A stretch of 64,000 bases of DNA from Gentiana macrophylla (taxonomy: Eukaryota > Streptophyta > Magnoliopsida > Gentianales > Gentianaceae): assembly GCA_026214975.1 (NCBI GenBank), contig CM047805.1, positions 61,620,834 through 61,684,833 on the forward strand. The letters are read 5' to 3'. Under the pieces are notes generated by a model, which was not told the origin of the DNA, made no database searches, and worked only from the letters and a program-made list of their open reading frames with translations. This document shows positions 34,456 to 46,354 of the stretch, piece by piece (within the stretch, counting starts at the first letter, position 1; each line of letters opens with the position of its first letter). The translations under genes and the position numbers were made by a program.

Positions 34456-35992
34456 TGATGCACGGTCCAAGTAATAAAAATACTCGATACCTAAATAACA
34501 CACAAGCAAGAGAACTAGGTTCAATTGTTGTATGGTTAGATAGAGTCGAGGTCGATCCCATAGAGACTCGGCTTAAAAGAAATATAACTTAACAGACAGA
34601 AAGTAAATTAAAAGCGGTCTACGACCAACAAATGACGTAGAATTAAAATTGACACAATAGAAACACAAAACCAACAAAAGACACAACGACACTAAAACAC
34701 TTATTTTATAGGTTTTATAAATGATAACAAACGGTATTGATAACGCTAGTAGTAATTACTCCCCCATGCTATGTAGATTACGACGTGACAAAACAAGACA
34801 TTTAAGATTAATTATTCTGACTACGGGAGTCATCCCCTAAAATAGATCTAGCTCTGGTTAGGCCATCTAGATCATAGTGTCTCCATTACGTGACTTCACA
34901 TTTTTAATCTCCATCTCATATAACTTCTGACACAATTACGAAACTAGGGATGCCGGTATAAACCGTAACCTCATCTAAGCAACATTCCTATGATTAAAGT
35001 GCATTTCTTAGACACCGATTCAATCTCTGTCCTAAGTAACAATCACTTTTAGGTCTCATGTTAAATTGCGATGACAAATAATTAAGTTGATCAAGTTTAA
35101 TTACTCATTTAAATTACAAAGCAGAGAACCTGACGTAGTCGAAGCCGTTCACAGACAAATCAAGAACATCACAGATCTTTCTACCAGCAAGCTCAGATCT
35201 GAACCAGATTTGCTCGTGAAACGACTTTTACGTCTCAGATCTACATAAACAAGGGTTCATAAATTAACTACATAACGAAATCAATACACAAAAAGACTAC
35301 TCCATAACGAAATAAATTAGATCTACGAATAAAGATTGCATAATAGAGTAGACATTACCCTCGAAGACGAGCGTGATTCCCACTCCTCGATACGATCTCT
35401 AACCGGAGACTCTAACGACTCCGTAATGAACGAACATAAATAAAAAACAAAGAACTATATAAAAGTATTGGAATAATGTATTTCTAAAGTATACATGGCG
35501 TGTATGGTGTATGCCTCTATTTATAGGGGTTCAAGCTAATTAAAATATATACTTCAAAATATCAAACAAATAACAGATAACTCCCGGCCGATCTCAAAAT
35601 AATAAGGTGTGCCCCCCTTTATGCGTCCCCCACAAAGTTGGCGCCATCATGGATTGGTTTTCTGGCTTTTGTCATGCTTATCCGATCTTTATCTTCAATG
35701 CATCCGGATTTTCTTGGATTTATCTTGTAATTTAATTCTTCCACTTGTATTTATCCTCCAAAAATTATACCAATCTACAAAATAAATATGTATCCCAAAA
35801 TAAATCATATTTAAAATAACGGATAAATATCAAATTATATCTTATAAATGGATAAATACCAAATTATATCTTATTAATCACATAATATTAAATAATAAAT
35901 ATAAACAGGTGATTTATCATAAAATAGATATTATTGATCCCGATTTAAGGGAAAAGTTGATGACTTTTACGGGTATAATTTGACCGTCATCA
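34456..35992 (-). repeat. Athila-1 5' LTR
   Basis: 1537 bp, tgatgcac...gtcatca, few differences from the 3' LTR except one missing ggataaatacc unit (35821-35876 has two). Flanked by atttc at 35993-35997. Confidence 0.94.
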
Positions 35993-35997
35993 ATTTC

Positions 35998-36844
35998 CTC
36001 ACTCGTAGGGGTCGCAATAAGGTTCGCATTCTGATCCTCAGAGATTTGAGGCAGAATAAACGAATTCAAAGGAGCACCAATCCCTGCCCGACTAGCCATG
36101 AAAAGGTTTTCAAAGAACGTCTTCGAAGAAGTCCGTATCTCGTCTTGATTGTCAATCCAATTACCAGCATCTGCCTTAATATGATGGATATAGTTATGAT
36201 TCCGCCTTTTCTTGCAAATAGCATGTAAGTACTTACTACTGGCGTCCCCCCGCCTCAATCCATTTAACTGTTGCCATCTGCTTAAGAAATCGAGTCTCAA
36301 TATTGTTGCATCTCTCATAATCCATAAAAGCCCTATGGAGATCCGCATGGGTATCAAGAGACCTGACTTGATCATGCCTCAACTTTTTAACATTGACCTC
36401 CGCCAACGCCTTCTGTGTATTATCGAAAATATTCCCAAAAACAGCACGATTCCACTCAGTAAGCTTATATCCAAGCTTCTTCAGTTTAGTTGCCATGAGC
36501 CACATTCCTTGACCAACTTCAGGTTCAGCCCATACAGATTTAACCACATCATAAAAAGATCCGTCATCCGTCCACACATTAAGAAACCGAAAGGAAGACT
36601 TACGAGCGGTGATAGAACCACAAGTAGCGAGCAAAGGGCAGCGATCTGAGTTGACCCTTGGTAAGTGGAAAATCTTTGTCATATTAAAATGGTCCAACCA
36701 AGCCTCATTAAAGAAAACCCTATCAAAACGTTGCCACATATTCCGATTATGCCATGTAAACTGCGAGCTTTCAAAGGACGCCTCAGTAAGATCAGCCACT
36801 TGAATGTACTCATTAAAGTCCAACATGTCATTAGAAATCACAAA
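35998..36844 (-). pseudogene. LINE piece 1: endonuclease C-terminal half and linker to RT
   Basis: 36844-36236 holds the end of an AP-endonuclease-like domain (ADLTEASFESSQFTWHNRNMWQRFDRVFFN, then NSDRCPLLATCG). The catalytic SDH motif reads SDR, so the His is lost. 36236-35998 continues to the linker (GDASSKYLHAICKKRRNHNYI, IATPTSEEI) after a frameshift. The LINE begins here in mid-endonuclease, abutting SIRE-A ORF3 at about 36845: a 5' truncation as usual for target-primed insertion. Confidence 0.9.
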
Positions 36845-37242
36845 CATTGTGATTGGAAATTTCCTTCAATCAAAGATTCATAACACTTTCCAGTCCTTCA
36901 AATCTTCTGATTCTCCTTCCAAGATTTATTGCTAACTTAGTAGCATCTGTGTCAGTGACATATCCTCTAACACTTTGACTGGTGCCAATATGAACATCTT
37001 TGTCTGCCATTGTTACGATTTGAGAAAGATGAAGAAGAAAATTTTATAAATCTATGTTCACACTTGTGTATTTTATAGGGAAAATAATATGAGATTGTAT
37101 ATACACTCTGTGTGTATATGTCTGTATATATATATAGCAAAGTAGTGGGTGAGAATCTTCAGGCAAGTACTGTGCACATACTGTAGCATTAACACACAAT
37201 TTAACTTGCAATAAATGTGATGCTGCCACGTGTCCCACTAAC
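36845..37242 (-). pseudogene. SIRE-A ORF3 start and upstream region
   Basis: On the minus strand, ATG at 37010 opens MADKDVHIGTSQSVRGYVTD and runs to GRRIRRFEGLESVMNL, followed by a TGA. It aligns with 50763 onward in SIRE-B (INIGRRIKRYEGLENVLNL) up to the LINE junction. The upstream stretch has a G-box (cacgtg, 37227-37232), a TA dinucleotide run near 37126-37136 and a TATA box (37070-37077). It is the 3' continuation of the pol remnant at 44312-48508, split off by Ath-NA2. Confidence 0.8.
37070..37232 (-). promoter_or_regulatory. Possible internal promoter of SIRE-A ORF3
   Basis: Minus strand gacacgtggc (G-box core 37227-37232) 217 bases and tataaaat (37070-37077) 60 bases upstream of the ORF3 ATG. 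A parallel arrangement precedes SIRE-NA ORF3. Confidence 0.5.
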
Positions 37243-38932
37243 TGTTGACAAGATCAAGTGATAATAAAACACTTGACCACCATAAACCAATACTAGCAAG
37301 AGGACTAGGTTCATCATAGTATAGCTATAGCGAATCAAGGTCGATCCCACAGGGAACCAAATGTGGATCATTTATATACAAGCAATTAATCATTCATGCC
37401 GAGCACACGAAGGCGGTCTACGACCAACAAACGATAAGAAAAGATAAAGGACACGACTCGACACAACACATAACATACAAGTAATTAACTTCCCCAATTA
37501 CTATGTTATCGTTTGGATCTAGAGATTCTATATAACTAAGCTAGACTCGACAACTATTAATCCGATTCATATCTATTTTATATTGGCTACGGGAGTCATC
37601 CTCTAAACTAAATCTAGCTCCGGTTAGGCCATCTAGATCATTGTGCTACATTACGTGACTTCGCTTCATAGGCCTCCATCTCATATAACTCGCACGCTTA
37701 CAAAACTAGGGATGCCAATATTAACCGTATTCCTCACCTAGGCAACATTCTTGTGGTTAGGCGTACTTCCTAGGTGATCGCATCAGTCTCCGTCCCATTA
37801 ACACAAACATTTTAGGTATCATGTTAATCTATGACTTACGTATAATTAGGTGCATGCAATTCCCTAATATTGAACAGATCTAGATCTCGCTGAAAGTCCC
37901 GGAAGATCAATTCATGAGCCGACCTAGGAGTACTATATTGGTATTTCCTAACTACACGTTTTAATTAAAACAGACGAGCAACGTAGCCGTAGCCATACCT
38001 ACTAAGATAAGAAATTCTAGGTGGACAACCTCACCATAAAGATTTGGCTAGATTGATGCGGTGAAAATCTAAATCATAGCGTTTCTCTATACGTAACGGA
38101 TAAAATAGAGATTCATCAAGAAATTATATAGATCTACTAGAAAACGATTGTCGTTCAGATCAAAGTCATACGCAGGTCACCAGATCTCGATGTGGGCATG
38201 TGGATCCTTATAGATGAGGAATCCCCACTGCATCAAGTCGTCTCCTTAGATCTACATCGGTTGACGAAAAACGAACAACCTCAAATGGTAAACAATAATT
38301 GGGGGGATATAATTACAAACAACAAAGAAGAAATATACACAAGAACCTCACGTAATAACTGCTGGAATCTTGTATAAAAACTACTCTGAGAAACTGAGGA
38401 TTTGTGTTATGAGTTGATGTAAAAAGTGTATGTAATAAAATCCGTGGCTGCCCTTTATATAGAGGCTTAGGCCGACTTAATGACAGATTTAGAAACCTTA
38501 AAATGCGTAGAGATAACTCCCAATTATCATCAAGATTTTGCTTGAGCTCGCTTCTACTTAATCGTGTGCACTCGCGCCGCCGAGTCCTCTTCATTCTGAT
38601 TGGCTCGCTGGCTTTTCTTGCTCCTCACTCCACTTTTCGTGCTGCTTCAATATTTATCTTTTATTCAATCCGATTTTGCTCTGATTTATTTTGAGATTTA
38701 CTTCCTTCGTTGGTAGATATCCTCCAATTCACCATAATCTATAAAATCAATAACTATCGCACAGTAAATCATATTTTAATAATAAAAATAGATAAATACC
38801 AAATTATATTCTATAAATCACATAACATTAAATAATCATTATAAACAAGTGATTTAATATAAAATATATATTATTAAGCTCGATTTAAGGATAACGTTTA
38901 TGACTTTTACGGGTATAATTTGACCGTCATCA
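37243..38932 (-). repeat. Ath-NA2 3' LTR
   Basis: 1690 bp, plus strand tgttgacaagatc...gtcatca. One ggataaa-like unit only (near 38791). Near-identical to 42618-44306. Confidence 0.94.
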
Positions 38933-38946
38933 ACTACCCCCACTTA
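38933..38946 (-). promoter_or_regulatory. Ath-NA2 polypurine tract
   Basis: Minus strand taagtgggggtagt, one G shorter than in Ath-NA1 and Athila-1. Confidence 0.85.
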
Positions 38947-41900
38947 GACTTTGATCGTCCCGAACAAAGCATCGATAAGTCATTCCCCAAGACAACATTT
39001 TCCATGGTCAAATCATACTTACGCAAGAAACTTGAGTCAACTCATACCAGTCATGCTCATAAGGTATCCATTATTCACTACTAGCTATGAATCGAACTGA
39101 TGTGTGCATGTGCATTTAGTTTTATATATTCGTGGCAAGGTTAAAGTTTATGCTAATTTTGCAGTCTGAACCTACAAATATTAGCATTCCCATTTCTTAA
39201 GCCTTGCAATGGGTAAAGACATGGTGCAATAAGCAAGAGCGTCATCTAAAAGGTTTTTGGACTCGGAGACCGAGAAAATACTCAAAGCCTCTTAAAAAGT
39301 TGAATTTCTTCGCATTTTCAAATTTCAAGTATTAACACCTCTCAAGAAAGAAACTTTCTTTAAATGTAATGTATGCATTGCAAGAATCCCCCTCTCACGG
39401 ATTAGTCAATAGCGTTGAATATTACCACAAGCTCGGGGCTACTTTGGTAATGTTACAACAAGCCAGTGTTTAACGCATTGTTAAAACAAAGATAATTCTC
39501 AAGCTTATTACTCCGCTTTGATGGCCAGAAGATAATAATACATCAGCAGATAAATATCGACACTAAGTTCATATAACCAATCATCTACGCAATGTACACG
39601 TAATTTCTTTAGTTATTATAATTCGTGCGGTATTCGTCGATTCAAAGATTGAGTAATTGAATAATAAATAACTACTTGCAACAGTCGGCATGAATATCCT
39701 TAAATTTACTTCACCTAAGTATAATATGATCACGTACTCATGCAACTTGGTTCCTGCCCTACCAATTTCATGTTTAAGAACTCACAATTCTAAGGGTACG
39801 AGATAATTAATTTTGGCTTTGGTTCAATTCTTTCAATTTTTCACCGTTTCATTTAATTTTCAATTATAGCACATCATAGCTCAGTCTCCTACCCCCCACT
39901 TAAACTTGGCTTGGTCCCCAATGACAAAGAAAAATGAGAATTTAAGAAAAAGACTTAGCTCTGGAAACGGCTCTCAAGCAGATGCAAATTATCGAAGTTA
40001 TTCAAGCACGTGGTGGAGAATCAAATGAAAACCTGTTTAAGCAAACCAAACAGAAACTCCACGAAACCATTAATAACATGTCAATGGAAGTTATAAAATA
40101 ATGTGGCAGTAATGAGATGTAAAATATCTAAAAACAAATTAAGCCACTTTATTTCATACAACCAATTACAAGTAAAACCAAAGGGTTAAAAACTACAAAA
40201 CTCACATGGAAGCTATCAAGGAAAACCCCGTATTTTCTTTATCAAACTGAGACACGAAACAGGGTGAGATGAAAGAAAAATAAACAAGCAACTAAAGATG
40301 ATACTCTGTATCGATATCCTCCACCACAAAAATATTATTGAAACCGGGTGGAGAAGACAAAGAGCAAAAAGCATTAGCCCATATGGAAAAACATGAGGTG
40401 GACTAGATCGACAAGGTATTCAAACCAGTGTTAAGAGAAACGTGGTAAGGTATAACAGATTGGATGGGACCGATTGGTAAAAGATGGGAACAGATACTCG
40501 GGGAATAATCTTCCCATTGGAATGGGAGAATAACAACTTAGGGAGATGTAGCTGCGCCACAAAATTACTAATTACCCAATTTAGCACGTAGAAGCTCTCA
40601 ACGTCATCAACAAGGTCGGATCGGTGTGATAATTTAAAACAAAACTCATCATCTACAAATGCCGGAATGGTCAGAATAATTGTGAAATTTAAAACTTCTG
40701 ATAGAAAGAAAAGTTGTATTTTGATAGATCCAAAAACTGTTAAAATCTAGCTTGGTTCAGAGCTACACTGGCCATATCTAGGATCATGAAAATCAAAATG
40801 GTTAAAGATAATCATTAAAACTTAGCAATGTTCTAATTCCGCAACATAAGTGTAATTTGTAAACAACATAGAGGTTGAGAGTACGATGTGTTAGAAAAAG
40901 ATGGTGAAGGATAGTAAGAAAAGACTTTGGGTGGGTTGAAAATTGGTTAAGGAAATTTGTTGGGTAGATAGTGTTTAAGGGATTGGGCTAGGGTGGGAGA
41001 GTGAAACCGATGGAAAGACATAGTTGGAATGAAAGAATGGTTAGAAATATGAACTGTTGGGGTAGATTGGTGAAAGGATCGAAAAGTTTGAAGGTGCGAA
41101 AGTGTAAAGGGAAATGTAAGGATAGTTGTAGAACGAATTGCACACCACTTTGGATTTTCACTTGGATCACCGTTCTAAAAGGTTTTGGAAGTTGACCAAA
41201 ATTGGTCTTGTTCGCACCAATCATTTTCTGTTACATTTTCAGTAATTCTCAAGCTCTCTTAATGCTTCCATCTAAAGGTTGATTGCCAAATTTCCTTTTC
41301 TTTAGCAATTTCTTGACTCTCTATGAAACACTATTTCACGTGGCTGTTATTGAGTAAAAAAGTTTTGCACATCCTCAGCCTAATGGCCATCGGAACACGA
41401 AAAATAAAAAACCTTAACACATGTCACGTTATTCTTATTTGACTTAAAGAAAACAAAATCTAAACATCCTAAGGGTTTTAAAGAAGTAGTTCTGCGTTTA
41501 AAGTCCTCAGCTCGACTTTCAAAAAAATATCCTTGTCAGTCATCCTTCTTGGATCGCCCGAAATTGACCCATTGAGCACTATATGAGGTGGGCACTTCGC
41601 TTTTGCGGATTAATACCCTTCCCTTGGTTGTGAGACCGAGGAAACGACATATATCCATACCATTAAACAAAGCTTCTACCTCTGCTCTCGTTTTAGGAAC
41701 CAGTGAATTCTAAGGAGATTTAGTCCTAGGGACTTATTTTAATAACATCTTCTATAATGCTGCTTCATTATGCTATCTCAAAATTCAATGTCTTCTTTAG
41801 ATTGCGAATGCTTAAACTACATAAATTGTTGCTCCCGTGGCCACTAGAAGCAATCTCATGCATAGGACAAAGAGATTTTAACATAACTACGAGGAACTCT

Positions 41901-42594
41901 TTATTCACTGCTTCCTTTCAACGAATACATGTTTCCCTACACCCTCTAGATGAGACAGATTTGGGGAAGAACCTTCGAAACTAATAAAATTAATCTTTTA
42001 AACTCACTCCTGTCTAAGATTCTCATTCAGGTTCATGTAAAGACTAACTTATGTACAAAAAACCAAAAGATAGTAAAACATATGCAAAAAAGGGTAGTAG
42101 CTTGCCTTCAACATTGTACCACGAATAATTCGAACCTTTTAATATTTATTTTCTCAGAGCCATCTTGGTGCTTTAAACGTGTTACTTTCATTGCTTTTCC
42201 CATCGTAGATTCATAGCTCCACATGTTGCTGGGTTATTTTCTCAGCACCCACGAAAAATTACTGACTCAGATTATTGTTTCCCTGGTATCTGCAAACAGA
42301 AAAAAGAAAAAAGAAAATGGGCCGTAGACTGACTTTAACATGGTTTCCCATGCTTCTATCAGACCTACGGATTAAACAAACGGGGATAAACAGACATGCA
42401 AAATTCCAGAAAATAGAAGCTGGGTCGCCGCAAATGAGGCGATCATTGGGGAGTGAAACCAGCTTTTCGAGAATCTGGAATTTTCGAATGAGCGATAACA
42501 ACGAGAGGGCTCAAAGAACGTGAAAACAGACTTTAAAACAGAAAACTCAACATGAATAAAAAATTAGTTATAAATATAAAATTGACCGTTGGTT
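38947..42594 (-). other. Ath-NA2 non-coding interior
   Basis: 38947-40108 is the 3' UTR block shared with Athila-1 and Ath-NA1. 40109-42594 is shared with Ath-NA1 (8454-10890) only. No ORF in it has a known motif or is kept in both copies. The uninterrupted tggca site for Copia-1 is at 40104-40108. Confidence 0.78.
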
Positions 42595-42611
42595 CCCCGG
42601 CAACGACACCA
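42595..42611 (-). promoter_or_regulatory. Ath-NA2 primer-binding site, mutated
   Basis: Plus strand ccccggcaacgacacca differs from the Ath-NA1 PBS by two G-to-A changes (C-to-T on the transcribed strand). Confidence 0.82.
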
Positions 42612-42617
42612 AAAACT

Positions 42618-44306
42618 TGATAACAAGATCAAGTGATAATAAAATACTTGACCACCATAAACCAATACTAGCAAGAGGACTAGGTCCATCGTAGTATAGC
42701 TATAGCGAATCAAGGGCGATCCCATGGGGAACCAATTTTGGATCATTTATATACAAACAATTAATTATTCATGCCGAGCACACGAAGGCGGTCTACGACC
42801 AACAAATGACAAGAAAAGATAAAGGACACGACTCGACACAACACATAAGATACAAGTAATTAACCTCCCCAATTACTATGTTATAGTTTGGATCTAGAGA
42901 TTCTATATAACTAAGCTAGACTCGACAACTATTAATCCGATTCATATCTATTTTATATTGGCTACGGGAGCATCCCCTAAACTAGATCTAGCTCCGGTTA
43001 GGCCATCTAGATCATTGTGCAACAATACGTGACTTCGCTTCGTAGGTCTCCATCTCATATAACTTGCACGCTTACAAACTAGGGATGCCAATATTAACTG
43101 TATTCCTCACCTAGGCAACATTCATGTGGTTAGGCGTACTTCCTAGGTGATCACATTAGTCTCTGTCCCATTAACACAAACTTTTTAGGTATCATGTTAA
43201 TATACGACTTACGTATAATTAGGTGCATGCAATTCCCTAACATAACACAGATCTAGATCTCGCTGAAAGTCCCGGAAGATCAATTCATGAGCCGACCGAG
43301 GAGTACTATATTGGTATTTCCTAACTACATGTTTTAATTAAAACAGACGAGCAATGTAGCCGTAGCCATACCTACTAAGATAAGAAATTCTAGGTGGACA
43401 ACCTCACCATAAAGACGTGGCTAGATTGATGCGGTGAAAACCTAAATCTTAGCGTTTCTCTATACGTAACGGATAAAATAGAGATTCATCAAGAAATTAT
43501 ATAGATCTACTAGAAACACGATTGTCGTTCAGATCAAAGTCATACGCAGGTCACCAGATCTCGATGTGGGCGTGTGGATCCTTATAGACGAGGAATCCCC
43601 ACTGCCTCACGTTGTATCCTTAGATCTACATCGTTTGACGAAGAAGGAACAACCTCAAATGGTAAACAATAATTGGGGGGGATCTAATTACAAACAACAA
43701 ATAAGAAATATATACAAGAACCTCACATAATAACTGCTGGAATATTGTATAAAAACTACCTTGAGAAACTGAGGATTTGTGTTATGAGTTGATGTAAAAA
43801 GTGTATGTAATAAAATCCGTGGCTGCTCTTTATATAGAGGCTTAGGCCGACTTAATGATAGATTTAAAAACCTTAAAACGTGTAGAGATAACTCCCAGCC
43901 GATCCTCGTGATTTTGCTGAGCTCGCCTCAATGAATCAGTGCACTCATTGCCCAATGAGTCCTCTTCATTCTGATTGGCTCGCTGGCTTTTCTTGCTTCT
44001 CACTCCACTTTTCGTCTTGCTTCAATATTTATCTTTTATTCAATCCAATTCTGCTCCGATTTATCTTGAGATTTACTTCCTTCGTTGGTAGATATCCTCT
44101 GATTCACCATAATCTATAAAAGCAATAATTATCGCACAGTAAATCATATTTTAATAATAAAATAGATAAATACCAAATTATATTCTATAAATCACATAAC
44201 ATTAAATAATCATTATAAACAAGTGATTTAATATAAAATATATATTATTAAGCTCGATTTAAGGATAACGTTGATGACTTTTACGGGTATAATTTGACCG
44301 TCATCA
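42618..44306 (-). repeat. Ath-NA2 5' LTR
   Basis: 1689 bp, tgataacaagatc...gtcatca, followed by the duplication ctaac. Confidence 0.94.
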
Positions 44307-44311
44307 CTAAC

Positions 44312-44792
44312 TGATCCTATTTAGTGTAGTAACCATTGGATATTGTAATGGTTGTGATAAAGGATAAGATAAATATCCATTTACTCCACTGTTGACTTTC
44401 GTTAAAGTCGGACTTTATGAGCAACGTATCATCCCGCAGAGTTCTTAAGTAGGCTTGATCTTCAGCAGGGTCTCCTTGAATATACTCTGCTGATATTCTT
44501 TTATTGGCTCAGCATCCTGCTGATACAAAAATGCACAGCTGATGTTTATACAACATAGTTTTGTCCAACTGATAAAACAAGATGAAGTTTAATACCAATG
44601 ACTAATACCAAGTGAGCTCGCCCAACAGGGCAAAGACCAATCCCCTTGCCAACTTCATTTGCTAAATTATCCAAACAATAAGAGCACATAGGAATTGTTG
44701 ATACCAATGAGTAATCTGCCAAGTGAGTGCACGCAGCAGGGCAAAGACTAGCCCCCTTGGTGAATTCCAGTACTCTGCTGACAATTAAAAAC
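44312..44792 (-). other. SIRE-A pol-ORF3 spacer with direct repeat
   Basis: Non-coding on the minus strand between the RNase H stop and ORF3. Two imperfect direct repeats of about 58 bp (44593-44650 and 44702-44760) share taccaatga(c/g)taat, ccaagtgag and cagggcaaaga. No coding sequence recognised. Confidence 0.65.
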
Positions 44793-46354
44793 TCAGTCAA
44801 CTTTGATGATGCCAAGTTCAGTTCTTAACTTAGAAAATCTTTCACTATCCAAAGGTTTTGTAAAGATGTCAGCAAGTTGATCTTCAGTAGGTATATAGAG
44901 AACCACCACATCTTTCTTTTCAACATGATCTCTTATAAAATGATGTCTTACATCAATGTGTTTAGTTCTTGAGTGCAAAATAGGATTTTCTATGATAGCA
45001 ATTGCATTTGTGTTGTCACACATTATGGGAATTTCACTTTCTTCAATCATATAGTTTCTTAATTGCTATCTTAACCAAAGTATTTGTGCACAATGACTTC
45101 CTTCCAAAATGTAATGTATTCAAATTTCAAAGAAGTGGAAGTTGATATAGAATTCAGTTTCTTGCTAAACTAGGAAACAAGTCTATTTCCCAACAACTAA
45201 CAAGTTCCTGTGGTGCCTTTTATATCAATCTTGCACCCAGCAGAATAATCAGAATCTGAGTAGGATATAACTTCGAAACTTCCATCTTTTGAATACCAAA
45301 TCCCTACTCCCAAAGTCTATTTAAGATACTTGAGAATCCTTTTTCACTAGCCTAAGTAATTTTTCCTTAGGCTTTGATTGAAATTTTGCACAAACACTCA
45401 TCGAAAAGGATATATCAAGTCTGCATTGGTCAGTAAAGTACAAAGAGACTTCCTATCATTATTCTCTATAAAGTCCGGTCAACATCTTCGCCTTCTTTGT
45501 CCTCATCCAATATGATGCTTGTACTCATATGTGTTGAAATTTTGGTGTTGTTTTCCATACCAAACTTCTTCAACAGCTCCTTGGTGTGCTTTGTTTGATG
45601 AATGAAGATAGTATTTGCTTGACTTGCAATCCCAAAAAGTAGTTCATTTATCCCATAATACTCATTTGGATCTTGCTTTTCATGAGATTAGCAAATTCTC
45701 ACAAAGCAATTCATTTTCAGAACAAAAAATTATGTCATCCACATAAACCTGCACCAGCAGGGTGCTATCACCTTCATTGATTCTAAAAAGTGTCTTGTCA
45801 ATGCTTCTTTTGGTAAAACCATTGTTCACCAAGAATTGAGATAGTGTCTCATACCATGCTCTTGGTGCTTGTTTCAAACCATAAAGTTCTTTGTTAAGTC
45901 TATACACTTTATCTTCTTGGTCTTTAACTTCAAAACCAGGAGGTTGCTGAATATAAACCTCTTCTTCTAGAATGCCATTTATAAATGCTCTCTTGACATC
46001 CACCTGGTAAAGCTTGAAGTTTTTATATGCGGCATATGCCAAAAAATAATCTTATAGCTTCCAATCTTGCAACTGGGCATATGTCTCATCAAAATCTATT
46101 CATTCTGCTTGAGAATAGCTTTTTGCCACTGGTCTGACCTTGTTTCTGACAATGCTACTAGATTCATAAAGTTTGATTCTGTATACCCATTTAGTACCAA
46201 TTATATTTGCATGTTTAGGCCTTTCCACTAGTGTCCAAACATGGTTTCTTTCAAACTCATTCAATTCTTCTTGCATAGCAATTATCCAATCTAGGTCAGA
46301 AATTGCTTCTTCAACAACTTTAGGTTCCATTTGAGCCAGAAAACAAGTGAACAT
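44793..46354 (-). pseudogene. SIRE-A reverse transcriptase and RNase H
   Basis: 46354-46100 gives the RT start (WIIAMQEELNEFERNHVWTLVERP, IGTKWVYRIKL). 46042-45680 gives the palm with VDVKRAFINGILEEEVYI, LYGLKQAPRAWYE and the intact YVDDIIF. 45680-45060 is decayed. 45050-44793 is the RNase H end (CDNTNAIAI, HSRTKHIDVRHHFIRD, DQLADIFTKPL). Stops and frameshifts near 46098, 46043 and throughout 45060-45680 make it inactive. The text style is typical of SIRE/Maximus. Confidence 0.92.

Larger units (their letters stand above)
25647..35992 (-). mobile_element. Athila-1: Ty3/gypsy Athila-like retrotransposon, full length, lightly damaged
   Basis: 10,346 bp with LTRs at 34456-35992 (5') and 25647-27213 (3'), PBS 34431-34449, gag, protease-RT-RNase H-integrase and a PPT, all minus strand. 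Target duplication atttc (25642-25646, 35993-35997) within the LINE RT. Gypsy order (RT before integrase), Asp-type PBS end and long LTRs fit the Athila lineage; the assignment is from motif style, not from a tree. It has the most complete gag-pol in the window and the cis signals shared with Ath-NA1 and Ath-NA2. Confidence 0.93.
37243..44306 (-). mobile_element. Ath-NA2: non-autonomous Athila-like element, complete
   Basis: 7064 bp with LTRs 42618-44306 (5') and 37243-38932 (3'), flanked by ctaac (37238-37242 and 44307-44311). PBS at 42595-42611 and PPT at 38933-38946. No protein gene. Interior colinear with Ath-NA1 and, next to the 3' LTR, with Athila-1. It splits the pol-ORF3 spacer of SIRE-A. 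Two PBS changes suggest it could no longer prime well. Confidence 0.94.

Noticed and set aside
37126..37136. TA dinucleotide microsatellite
   Set aside because: Too short to be notable on its own; mentioned only as part of the ORF3 upstream region.
36845..37242. Host gene with G-box and TATA promoter
   Set aside because: The coding text aligns with ORF3 of SIRE-B and the upstream part continues the SIRE-A spacer across Ath-NA2, so it belongs to the retrotransposon.
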